This document shows, piece by piece, positions 14,037 through 23,400 of a DNA stretch of 64,000 nucleotides. Position 1 is the first letter of the stretch. Each line of letters begins with the position of its first letter. The translations under genes and the position numbers were made by a program. The DNA lies in assembly GCA_020466095.1 (NCBI GenBank), contig CM035808.1, forward strand, positions 35,729,502-35,793,501, given 5' to 3'. The notes beneath the pieces are model-generated. The model did not search any database and was not told the origin of the DNA. It worked only from the letters and a program-made list of their open reading frames with translations. This DNA is from Chlorops oryzae (taxonomy: Eukaryota > Arthropoda > Insecta > Diptera > Chloropidae).

Positions 14037-14345
14037 GATTTTGAATATTTTGAATTTTTTGAATTATTTGTAATTATTTAATATTTTCTTTTTTTTTTTT
14101 GCTTTTAACTGTGCTTTTTGAATATTTTATTCACTGAAGTATGCTTTTTTTTTTAATTTGAAAATTCAACATTTTAATAGGCATACTAAATCGAACTGAT
14201 TTGAAATTTTTGACTGTGAATTTTTTGAATATTTTTAATTTTTTGCGTTTTTGATTGAAATTTTTTTGAATATTTTGAATTTTTTTTTTTTTGAATTTTT
14301 TCGACTATTTTTGAATATATTTTGAATATTTTTTTGAATTTTTTT
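14037..14345. repeat. TTTTTGAATA-type low-complexity array
   Basis: Irregular repeats of TTTTGAAT/TTTTTTGAATAT units form the left interior of the outer hAT-like element. Arrays of a sub-terminal motif are common inside non-autonomous hAT elements, so these may be multiplied sub-terminal repeats; that is inference. Confidence 0.7.
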
Positions 14346-14689
14346 CAGGGATCGGCAAAAAAAAAATTTTAATTTTTGATTTTTTGATTATTATCCACTC
14401 CACACTTCAAAATTCTTGATTCTGAAATAAAAAAAAATAAAAATTGAAAATATAAAATTCCCAAATAATGAACAATCCGTATTTCAGATTCTAAAAATTT
14501 GGATTGATTCTATGAAAATATTTACAAAATTAAAAATGTGATTTTTTTAAAAATCCGAAATTTATATGTTAAAATTATGGATTGCTGGACATTTATTAAT
14601 CAAATTTTAAGAATTATGAATAATTAGATACTTATAATTAGAATAAAAATTTCTTCATAAAAAAAAAAATAAATAAATAAACTACTTCG

Positions 14690-14757
14690 ATCCGGCAGGG
14701 TTCGAACCCAAGCCCTTCAGATTGCTAGTCTTGCACGCTAACCACTAAGCCACGTCA
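14690..14757 (-). repeat. tRNA-like sequence inside hAT element
   Basis: On the minus strand, box A-like TGGCTTAGTGG is followed by AGACTAGCAATCTGAAGG and box B GGGTTCGAACCC. The anticodon arm could pair, but the acceptor arm does not, so this is a tRNA-derived repeat rather than a tRNA gene. It shares its core with the segment at 103-176. Opposite orientation to the SINE at 15,215. Confidence 0.6.
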
Positions 14758-14897
14758 AGTTCTAGGAGAGAGGAAGAAAATATCTCATTTAAGTTCATAC
14801 GAAAATATGCACAATAATTCTCATTCCTAAAATCCAAAATTTTGTTTGACTTTAATTTTATAAATGAAAAAAATCCACAGTTTTCAGTTTGGCAAAC

Positions 14898-14952
14898 ATG
14901 GTGTCACGGGTGAGCACATAACTAGAAATCGGGAATTCCCAGGTTCAAACCC
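14898..14952 (+). repeat. Second tRNA-like sequence inside hAT element
   Basis: TGGTGTCACGGGTGAGCA (box A-like), then ACTAGAAATC (an anticodon-loop-like stretch resembling serine tRNA with AGA), then box B AGGTTCAAACCCC. Spacing is tRNA-like; the acceptor arm is not paired. No TSD found. Probably the head of a degraded SINE. Confidence 0.5.
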
Positions 14953-15214
14953 CATACAAGAAGTTCTTCTCAAGAATATTTCAAATTCTAAATCAAATAA
15001 ACATTAAAATAAACAAACATCTATGAAATGGGGAACTAAGAATGAAACTAAATGGGTAGATGAAAAACTTCACTATTCTCATCATCTCAAGCAAGTCTGT
15101 ATTGTAAAAAAAAATTGGCAATCTTTGTTGGTTGGTTGTATTAATAAAAAAAAATGTTAGAAAGTTTTTTGAAGTTTTTCTTTTTGAACTTTTCTAAGAG
15201 GTACCGCTTTACTG

Positions 15215-15459
15215 GTGGCTCTGGGATAGCGTAGGGGATGCGTGCTATGCTCTTGATCCCAGGGTCCGAGGTTCGATTCCCGGCAAAGGCGAAACGGAGT
15301 GTAATGTTCCAAGCCTAGCACTGGTTTTTCAAAAATCGCATGTTAGGGGCACACTACATAAAAAAGACATACACTCACACAAACACAAAAAAAACACCCA
15401 AGTGGTATCACAATGGGCCGATTAACGGTCTAAGTGGCAGCCACTTCAACCTACCTACC
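15215..15459 (+). mobile_element. Complete tRNA-derived SINE with 13-bp TSD
   Basis: A 13-bp direct repeat TACCGCTTTACTG flanks the element (15,202-15,214 and 15,460-15,472). The head carries box A-like TAGCGTAGGGGATGCG (from 15,227) and box B GGTTCGATTCC (15,270-15,280). The body has no open frame and includes a CA-rich middle. The 3' end is a short CTAC repeat instead of poly(A). This is the full anatomy of an RNA polymerase III SINE moved by a LINE. It lies within the inner hAT-like element and is therefore younger than it. Confidence 0.85.
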
Positions 15460-16647
15460 TACCGCTTTACTGAGTTATAGCTCTTTAAGTAGGTGTATTT
15501 TTCAGTGCATTATGAAATATTGTGGTTTTAAAGCAGACAATCGGACAGATCAAAAGATGGACGAACATAACATAATAGAGTCTTCTGGTGTCTCTGATAA
15601 TTTTTACATAATTTTCTATGTCCTATATCAACTATTACAGAAAAAATCCGCAATCTTGCCATTTTGATTAATGATTATTCAAAAAATCTGCAATCTTATT
15701 ATTCTAATTATAGTATCTAATTATTCATAATTCTTAAAATGTGATTAATAAATGTCCAGCAATCCATAATTTTAACATATAAATTTCGGATTTTTAAAAA
15801 AATCACATTTTTAATTTTGTAAATATTTTCATAGAATCAATCCAAATTTTTAGAATCTAAAATACGGATTGTTCATTATTTGGGAATTTTAAATTTTCAA
15901 TTTTTATTTTTTTTTATTCAGAAATCAAAAATAAAAAAATTATATTTCTTGATCAATCCGTAATCAGTCATGATAATATTGATGAAAATATTATTAGTGC
16001 CGATCCCTGATTTTTTTTTCATTTTTTTACATATTCAAATTCCGAGGCATAGTTATAAGTATGCATTAATCACCAAAAATATTAACACTTAACAAAACTT
16101 TCTTTGATTGTTTTGTTGTATCAAACAACATAAGTATTGATGCTTAACAAACCGTTATTTGATAGTTTTGTCATATCAAACAATGAAAGTATTAGTGCAT
16201 ACAAATATTTTTCTAAAATTCTCATTAGCTTTATGCGGACTTACATACAAGAAGAGACAAAATAATCAAAAATCAGCGCACATATGTTTATGATGTTAAA
16301 ATAAGGGATGCAACATCGTCAAAAAAAACATCGATTTTAGAACATCGACTTTTCAATGCGATGTATCGATGTTTTTGAAATAGTATTAATTAAATATTTT
16401 TTTTTTTTATTAAACGTTTTATTATTTATTGTATCACTCCTGTAAAGTAGGAGTCTTGCAATAAGTTTCGAAATCTTACACCTAGTTTAACAAAACTACA
16501 GATCACAAAGCATTTCCTTAATTTCGAAAAGTTTATGAGTCGCAAGTTTTTATCAATAGCGGGCCTCAGGTAACGTTAACTAGGCGATTTAAGCAGCTAG
16601 GAGAGCTGATTTGTTACAACCGCATATATGCATACAGGAAGCGCGTA

Positions 16648-16895
16648 GCTGTTTTGACGTTGATTGCATGGAGAAATGCATTGGGTGCTAGGAGCACGCG
16701 CCGAGATACCGATAAGCTAAAAGAGCTGTTTTGACGTTGGATTGCATGGAGAAATGCATTGGGTACTAGGAGCACCCACCGAGATACCGATAAGCTAAAA
16801 GAGCTGTTTTGGCGTGGATTGCATGGAGAAATGCATTGGGTACTAGGAGCACCCACCGAGATACCGATCAGCTGTTTTGACGGACGTGCATGGAA
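16648..16895 (-). repeat. ~77-bp tandem repeats in the LINE 3' region
   Basis: Units beginning GCTGTTTTGACGT(T)GGATTG start at 16,648, 16,725, 16,803 and 16,871, giving three units of about 77 bp and a fourth partial one. Each carries GCATGGAGAAATGCATTGGG and AGCACCCACCGAGATACCG. They sit downstream of the RT reading frame in the LINE's 3' region. Variable tandem repeats in 3' UTRs are known in some non-LTR elements. Confidence 0.8.
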
Positions 16896-16921
16896 TGCAC
16901 CAAGAAACGCGTGTCGATCTG

Positions 16922-17855
16922 CTAGGGAAGCAGAGTTGATGGATGTGCATGGAAAGCTCCTGCTGTAGAAGAATGATTTGAAATCGCTGGTCGATCATTC
17001 CTTTTTAATCTCGAAGAGTTCGATATGTTCGACAGTCCACGCGCAAGTGGATTTACATGAGTTCGTAATTTATTAAAATACTTTTCTTTGATTTTGGTGA
17101 ACTCAGCTTTGACCAGTTCAACGTTTAACTCTCTATGAATCCGTTCATTTGAGATAAACCAAGGAGCTCCCGTTATAGTCCTTAGTATTTTGGACTGCGC
17201 TCTTTGCAGGATTTCTATATTCGAAGCGCTTGCATTCCCGTACAATTGTAGCCCGTACACCCATATTGGTTTTATAACTTGATTGTACAGGAGGATCTTA
17301 TACTCAAGTTTTAGAGGAGAACGGCTATTTATTAACCAGTGCAGGCTTATGGCTTTAAGTTTCATTTGGGTTCTCTTGGCTTCAATATGCTTACGCCATG
17401 TCAATCTTTTATCCAAATGAATACCGAGATATGTGATATCTTCGCATTGTGGGATGCGTACGTTATGGAGAAAAATGTCCGGAGAAGCTTTTCTATTGAG
17501 CGTGAAAGTAATATGTTGGCATTTGATCTCATTTATTTTGATACGCCATTTAGAAAGCCAATTTTGTATTTTGTTGAGATGATCTTGCAGTGTAGAAGTT
17601 GCAACACTAATGTCCTTGTGCCGACTAAGGACCGCTGTGTCATCAGCAAATGTTGAAATCACGATTTGATCGTTATAAGGAATATCTGCTGTGTATACTA
17701 GATAAAGAAAAGGCCCAACAACACTCCCTTGGGGTACTCCTGCATTGATTTCAAAACTTTTTGTAATGTACGAGTTATGTTTTACTTGGAACGTTCTATG
17801 TTTTAAATATGACTCAAAGATCGCGTGAAAATTAACGGGAAGTAGTAGGAAGTAG
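16922..17855 (-). pseudogene. Jockey-clade reverse transcriptase, C-terminal part
   Basis: The open minus-strand frame covers the RT palm to the C-terminus of a non-LTR retrotransposon polyprotein. It contains AGVPQGSVVGPFLYLVYTAD (RT block with PQGS), then STFADDTAVLSR, where the FADD box holds two catalytic aspartates. Further on are the thumb-like stretch YLGIHLDKRLTWRKHI and the jockey-typical WVYGLQLYGNASASNIEILQ and RIHRELNVELV. No premature stop is seen across about 310 codons, but the N-terminal two thirds (endonuclease, early RT) are missing because of 5' truncation. It is therefore a recent but immobile copy. Codons upstream of the conventional start at 17,662 remain open and RT-like to 17,855. 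Confidence 0.85.
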
Positions 17856-18274
17856 TTAATTAAATATGTTTTACGTTTTTTATTAAAAAAGTTTGATCGT
17901 TTTGATAATATAGCTTCTTTTAAGCTTATTGCAATTTACATGATATCAATAATTCAAGCAAGAAACCGATTACTTAGTTTTTAAAACCGAATTTAACAAA
18001 ATTCATTTACTGAAAAGTATAAAGTTCTTTCAATTTGATTTTCTTTCTGCTGCTTTCTTTATTTTGAAATTCGGATCCGCTGATTGCTCAAGAGCAAGGG
18101 AAAGACATAACTTTCAAACTAATACCACTTAAATGATCCAAAAACTAAAAAATTTCTATTCTTTAAAATATTAAGTGAGAAATTAGATAAAAATTTATTT
18201 ATTTTCTTTGGTTACTCCTCGTTCAATTAATATTAAAAAAAAAATAAATAAATCTAGAGGCTTGTGCCGTTTAA

Positions 18275-18392
18275 CATTAGGGCAACTATTGCAGGCAATT
18301 TTTTATTTTATGGGCGAGACGAAGCGCGGAGGGGTAGTTTCTCTACATCCTCGCGCTTCGTCTTGCCAATATACCGGCAATAGTTGTCCTAA
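18275..18392. repeat. 118-bp GC-rich palindrome within hAT element
   Basis: The outer arms ATTAGGGCAACTATTGC (18,275-18,291) and GCAATAGTTGTCCTAAT (18,376-18,392) pair with one mismatch. The inner arms around GAGACGAAGCGCGGAGG (from about 18,315) and CCTCGCGCTTCGTCTTGC (18,348-18,365) pair closely. The whole could fold into a long hairpin, like a MITE or a small-RNA precursor. It is locally far more GC-rich than its host element, which suggests a separate insertion. Confidence 0.65.
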
Positions 18393-18876
18393 TATAAAAG
18401 GGCAATTTCAAAACATCAATGCTTAAACATCGGTCGTCAGGCACGATGGATCGATATTTATTTAGAATAAAAATCGATGTTTTAACATCGATGTTGAATG
18501 TCAAAACCTCCAAAACATCGATGTATCGTTTTCATCCCTAGTTATAATGTATAATTATCTTCCATAAAGTGACTTTGAAGACTCCAATTTTTATTATGGA
18601 ATATATAGATGAGGCAGCTTTTCCTTTTTTATACCCAGCGTAAGCGGGTATAGGTTCATATCCTGGAAAAAAATGGGCGCCGCCCTCCTCGAGCCACGCC
18701 CACAAATAAGCCGACAAATAAGGGCTTATCGTAACTTGTGAATTAAAAGGCGTAGAAGCTACAAATTCGCAACATAGGTTGACCAAGGCGAATGAAAGTT
18801 GTAGGAAAATAATTTATGTGGCCCGCCCACTGCCACGCTCACAAATAGAAAAGCAAAACATTGAACGAATTTGTTA

Positions 18877-19741
18877 GAGTAAAATCGGGTAATGTGGGAT
18901 ACGAGGCTAATGTCGACACCCCCAATATTTCGAAAACTAAATATTATTTCGAAATTTTTTTGGTACACCACGTGCTTGGCAACACAAATGATGCTGCCGA
19001 TCAATTTCAGTTGTGCAGTCGACTTTTTTGTGCGCAACGTTCGAAGAAGAGTTTTCATTGAAATAATCGTTTCTGAGTTAAAATATTATAAACAGTGATT
19101 GAAGTAACGCTTGTAATCTGTAAGTACTTTAATTGGATATATTTAAAAAAATTTATTCGATTTGTTTTGAAATATTTCCCAATCGGCTAATGTGGAGTAC
19201 TTAAAGGTGGTTTAGTGTGGAACATTCAATCAAGCCAAAAGAAAAAGACTTATTCGAAGGTGGGATCCAGATTAAATGAAGCAAGCCGTAAAATGAGTAA
19301 AAAACAACGAATTGGGAATTAAATTAGCTGTAAAAACCTACAATGCTCCTCGAACCACACTTCATAGATACATTTTTAATTTATGTCATTTTAAATGTTA
19401 TTTATGCCAAGAAGGTGTTGTTATGTTTTTTTGTTAATTTAAGTCCAAATAAAAAAGTATAACATAGTTTTTTACTGTATTAATACTCTTTTTGATTGAA
19501 CGTTTTGTTCCCATCTAAAAGTTCCACATTAACCTCCAATTTTTGAGAAATCACATTTCTCGGTTACTTCATATTTTGTGTAATAACTTTTTTGTGGGTC
19601 GTCACACTATATCTATTCTTTAGTATGATATGCCGAATGATTCAGCCTTTCAAAATAATACTATCTGAATAAGATCAGATTTGTAGATCAGCCGCAATGC
19701 TCCAAACAAATAGAGGGGTTCCACAATATCCAATTTTACCC
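18877..19741 (+). mobile_element. Degenerate pogo-like element with TIRs and TA duplication
   Basis: The left terminus is GAGTAAAATCGGGTAATGTG and the right terminus, reverse-complemented, is GGGTAAAATTGGATATTGTG (5 differences in 20). Each is flanked by TA (18,875-18,876 and 19,742-19,743). The interior encodes a recognisable pogo-type psq helix-turn-helix (separate entry). TA duplication plus this domain places it in the Tc1/mariner/pogo superfamily. At 865 bp most of the transposase is deleted. Confidence 0.75.
19244..19371 (+). pseudogene. pogo-like transposase, N-terminal HTH remnant
   Basis: In one + frame the translation reads RLIRRWDPD*MKQAVK*, then VKNNELGIKLAVKTYNAP, then RTTLHRYI (asterisks are in-frame TAA and TGA). 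The pattern 'AV..V..N..G...A...YN.PR.TL.R' is the psq helix-turn-helix found at the N-terminus of pogo/Tigger transposases and related psq proteins. The two stops and the absence of the DDE catalytic domain downstream show it is dead. It lies near the middle of the TIR-bounded element 18,877-19,741. Confidence 0.7.
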
Positions 19742-19857
19742 TATATTTATTAAAAAATTAATTATATTTACATACAAAAGTTTTTCTGTGTTGGCAAAGC
19801 GTTCCACGAGCGGACTGCATTAACAAAAAATATGCGGGACGAGTTTAAAGACACATA

Positions 19858-20294
19858 TGTATAAGGCAGAGAAGCGTTAGTTCTCCGTTGTCATAAGACT
19901 CACGAGCCTTTTCCAACACTGCCATAACAGACGTTGAGCAAGTGGATCCTGGCCTAAATCCTGACTGATTTGATGCCAAGAGGCGATAGTCAACAAAATA
20001 TTTACTGATCTCTCTGGCCATCAGATTTTCGCAGACTTCAGAGAGGCAAGGTGAAATACTTATTGGTCTAAAGTCAACCAGTTCCATTGAACAGTTATTC
20101 TTAGCCACAAGAACAACAATACCCAATTTCCAACTAGAAGGAAATTCAGATGTTGTAAAGCAAAAGTTTATAAGATGGCCGAGGCAGGTCAGAGGCCCGA
20201 AATAATCGTTGTTCTGGGCCGAAATAAACGGCCTTTCGTTTTTTTCACATGTAGTAGACGTCCTTGGTCGAAGCTTTTGAAGCCTGGTTAGCCA
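19858..20294 (-). pseudogene. Non-LTR reverse transcriptase fragment (early RT blocks)
   Basis: The minus-strand frame carries the N-terminal RT blocks of a jockey/R1-like non-LTR element. FPSSWKLGIVVLVAKNN is followed by DFRPISISPCLSEVCENLMA, then LLASNQSGFRPGSTCSTSVM and GELTLLCLI. It ends abruptly where the first catalytic-aspartate block should follow (family pattern L.DFSKAFD), so it lacks all catalytic aspartates. It is open at about 145 codons but is a truncated fragment embedded in the dispersed repeat, whose sequence directly abuts it at 20,295. The longer frame up to 20,528 is read-through into that repeat and not RT. Confidence 0.8.
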
Positions 20295-20492
20295 CTCGTC
20301 AAGATAGCTCAATTCATTTGATAAGAAAACTATACACAAGCAGACAGACATGCGGACATGGCTGAATCGAATCTCCTGGTGACGCTGATCATTTCTATAT
20401 ACATACATTTTGCATGGTCTATCTCGACTGGTTCTACGTGTTACACATAACCACACAAACGCAATATACCCTCGACACAGAGCGTGCCGGGT

Positions 20493-23400
20493 ATGAAAAC
20501 CAAGATCAAAGGACCTCCGAATAAGCAAGTCAATCAGAGGAAAATATATTAGGCACTATTGCTTAAGCTTCTTCAAACTCTCTTCACACTTAGAACAGCT
20601 CTGGAAAGGATCCGAAAATTGACAATTGAGAATAAAAGTTGCCTACTCAAAATAATCATAAATAAATTAAGTCAATTTGCTACATTAATACAACTTCGCG
20701 AATAAGGATTGCTATTATTATAGCGAGCGAGGAGGACTCGAACAGTTTCGTGAGACTACGTTAACGGGCATGGCTGTCCGTTCATTAATTTTGCACGTTC
20801 GTTGTGAGAATAAATGAATGAAAGGAAGAGCAGCGCATTAACATTCACGTGCATACAGCGAACATTACGTATACGCATATGGCGAAGCGCATTTATTTAG
20901 CATAATTTAAGGCGCCATCAATAAGAATCGAATGCAGCTGGCATTTCGGGTTTTATGTTGTGAAAAGCATGTCCCACCAACAACTCCTCCCGTACGCCTT
21001 AGCACATACTAATGACTTAATAAACCATCGTTCACGGTAATTCTGACAGCAATTGAACGCTGCAGCTGTTGGCAACAGAGCTCATTACCGACCGCCGCTT
21101 TATGCTCGTCAGTCGATTGTCAGAAGCATTGCCTGCTTCTGGCTGGTCGGACGCTGCCGTCCCTGCAATGTATAAGCTTCGATTCGGTCGAGCAGCATCG
21201 GAAAGTATCGGCCATTGGGCCGCCCAACATCGAAAGCAACCAAAATACATAATTCAATAAAAATCCACCGAATTCCTTTAATCCTCAATATTCATTAAAA
21301 TAAGCTCCGCACAAAGTGCATGCACAATGGAGGACGATTGCACAGTTGCGCGGCTCCGGAGCGCTACGGTGCCAGTCGACAAGGCTTCACGGCACGATAT
21401 TGCACGAGATTCATTTATAACGTCAATTAAATCCACTTAAAAAGTGCCATGGGCGGCCATTTTGCTGTCGTTTCATGGTCCGCGCGTCATGGTCGACCAA
21501 AAGGCCTTTTTCGTTTTTGCCTTGTTTTTGTTGTTGTTGTTGTTGCCGTTGTTGGTAGTTTATTAATGCAAATGTGTAACGCCAGGTGGCGGTGTATGTT
21601 TCTTGTGTAAGTTGCGGTCTGAAAGTAGCACACGACCACGAGCGCAGAGAAAACGCTTAATTAATTCCCTTCAGCGATTCAATTCGAGGCTTCGATCCGA
21701 TCGGCTTAAGTGGAGTCCCTTGCATTTCTCTCTGTTCGTCCAATATGCCGTTCGCTCTCTGCTGGATCCGAAGCCCCCTTTTTTTCAACCATTCGGTCTC
21801 TATCTCTATCTATCTATCTCTCTCTCTCTTCTTCCATCGCCGCTGGGCACAATAAGTGCGTGAGCGATTTTCACGTTACAAATATTAATTCAATTTGTTG
21901 CGGTCGCGTTGTCGGTCAGTTACAATAGAGCTTAAGTAGGTGCCGTTCGAGGAACTGGTTGCAGGTGAAAAACGAGAAGTGTTTAATACCGCATCAAAGG
22001 ATTAAGTTGCTGGGATGTGATTTTTCTTTTTCGCTTTTTTTTTAATGCTCAAAATACTTTTCTCACTAATTAATGAAGTCTGGCAGACAATCCTAAATGA
22101 TCACAGGAAATGCAAAATGCAGCTCCGAGAAATTATAAGGACCATGGACCATCATTGTCTTTGGTACCTACAGTTGCGACGTGACATGAAAAATTATAGC
22201 ATCCGAGCTCCAGAGAAACGCAATACTCACATATAGGGTCATACTTTTATACAACATATTTATTAGAAATTGGAGGTCTGCATGGTCCGATGTGGGCAAT
22301 ACTTGACTTTGTAAGTGTTACACTGAATATAAATGCAGTGTACCAAATATGATCCCATGCAGGGGTATAGCTACAATCAAAATCCTAGGTCAAGATTCGG
22401 TGCCATCCTCACCTCAGCAATAACCACAGCACCAGCGAAACTCCCACGAGCGGGGCTTCAAAAGACCAGCCATGGCCAATCAGACCGTGATGCCTCGTTG
22501 TATCATGTTGAGGGTCATATGGTCAATGCCTCGTGATGTAAAACACCACTACAAGTTCGATTCCATACCCAATCTTCACAACTGTTAAACTCGTAAGGCA
22601 TAAATAGTTCCACTCGCGGGTACATACAAAGCCATGGAAAAAGTAGAAATCAACAATTTTCAGTCATTTGCGAAAGATTACAGCCACAATGAAAAGCCCG
22701 TTTTTTGTGGTTCGATTGGCTTAACCTTCGCAAACGTTTGCGAATGAACATTGAACACATGCGGGGAAAGGGCAACAGCGCGCATTCAAGGTTTGTACCT
22801 AAAAACAAAACACTCGCCTGTCACATAACCTTGGCAACTCACAGAGACAGAGTGGGAGAGAGAGCGAGAAAGAGACCGTCAAACCCACAAAACAAATTGG
22901 CCACTTTCTGATTGTATTGCGGCGGCGAAAGCATTCGCGAAAAAAAAGTACACCCATTAACGTGGAGAGTTAACCAAATGGGTATAAATTACATACAAAA
23001 TGGGGTGATACAGGAAAGCCTTCAAATATAATTCTGATTATGTCTTTTCAATTAGGTTTCATTAAAAATGTGTAATATTTAATATTAATATCTCCACGAT
23101 AGATGAGAACTAAACTAGTTTCTTAAAACACATTTTATTGAACAAAAAACAAAAACAAAACTGTTGCCTATTTCTCAGCGCAAATTGTACTCCACTGCGC
23201 TGCAGGCCACAATTCTGGCCACAGATTTTTTTTCTTTATAACTTGCTTTTTTTAATTGAATTTTTTTGAAATTTTTTTGATGCGTCAATGCTTTAAATAC
23301 TTTTTGTATTTGTGTTTGTGGTCGCTAAGTTGGTTGACCACTGTAAAACATATACCCCCAATGCAATTGCAATCGCAGTTGAACTCATCATTTGTAAAGC

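Larger units (their letters stand above)
14346..16009. mobile_element. Inner hAT-like element with long TIRs
   Basis: The element starts CAGGGATCGGCA and ends with its reverse complement TGCCGATCCCTG. The terminal arms extend about 300 bp (14,346-14,650 against 15,690-16,009) with close inverted identity; for example 'ggattgctggacatttat' at about 14,580 is mirrored near 15,755. It is flanked by ATTTTTTT on both sides (14,338-14,345 and 16,010-16,017), an 8-bp TSD although in T-rich sequence. No transposase is present. The centre holds three tRNA-like segments, one of them a complete SINE. Confidence 0.8.
14028..16051. mobile_element. Outer hAT-like element, 8-bp TSD GTTATAAG
   Basis: A perfect 8-bp duplication GTTATAAG flanks the element (14,020-14,027 and 16,052-16,059). 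The termini are TAGAGCTCGGATTTTGAATA and, reverse-complemented, TATGCCTCGGAATTTGAATA, which are imperfect TIRs with a shared CTCGGAnTTTGAATAT core. An 8-bp TSD with T/CA-starting termini is the hAT signature. The left interior is TTTTTGAATA-type low-complexity sequence. A second element (14,346-16,009) occupies most of the body. There is no transposase, so it is non-autonomous. Confidence 0.7.
13990..16200. repeat. Diverged ~60-bp tandem repeats, first unit split by a transposon
   Basis: Three related units share the pattern 'TTAACAAAn...TTTGAtTGTTTTGTnATA...AGTATTxATGC'. Units two and three run about 16,088-16,200. The first is split: its left half is at 13,990-14,027 and its right half resumes at 16,052, with the hAT-like element 14,028-16,051 between. 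Removing the insertion restores a unit resembling its neighbours, which independently supports the insertion boundaries. Confidence 0.6.
16398..17855 (-). mobile_element. 5'-truncated jockey-type LINE
   Basis: A 12-bp direct repeat TTAATTAAATAT occurs at 16,386-16,397 and 17,856-17,867. On the minus strand the insertion ends in a poly(A) run (T run near 16,397-16,408) and begins abruptly within reverse transcriptase coding sequence. This is the classic outcome of target-primed reverse transcription with 5' truncation. It interrupts the hAT-like element 16,303-18,540 and so post-dates it. Confidence 0.85.
16303..18540. mobile_element. hAT-like element split by a LINE
   Basis: The termini are AAGGGATGCAACATCG on the left and, reverse-complemented, TAGGGATGAAAACGATACAT on the right. 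Several ACATCGATGTT-type sub-terminal repeats occur at both ends (16,313-16,375 and 18,470-18,525). The flanking octamers are GTTAAAAT (16,295-16,302) and GTTATAAT (18,541-18,548), a TSD with one mismatch. Removing the LINE at 16,398-17,855 leaves about 0.78 kb with no transposase, so it is a non-autonomous element. Confidence 0.75.
18630..20492 (+). repeat. Dispersed fly repeat, interrupted copy
   Basis: It begins with the short palindrome TATACCCAGCGTAAGCGGGT and has GCCACGCCCAC and a related repeat near 18,693-18,835. It resumes near 20,295 with AGATAGCTCAATTCATTTGA, GCGGACATGGCTGAATCG and TGGTGACGCTGATCATTTCT. It ends about CAATATACCCTCGACAC...GCCGGGTATG at 20,465-20,492. The order matches the copy at 47.5-49.6 kb. 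It is split by a pogo-like element and an RT fragment. Confidence 0.6.

Noticed and set aside
14690..14757. Functional tRNA gene
   Set aside because: Boxes A and B are good, but the acceptor arm does not pair and the T stem is incomplete; treated as SINE-derived. The same reasoning applies to the other tRNA-like segments.
16648..16895. CRISPR-like regular repeats
   Set aside because: Contiguous 77-bp tandem units without unique spacers, in a LINE 3' region of a eukaryotic genome.
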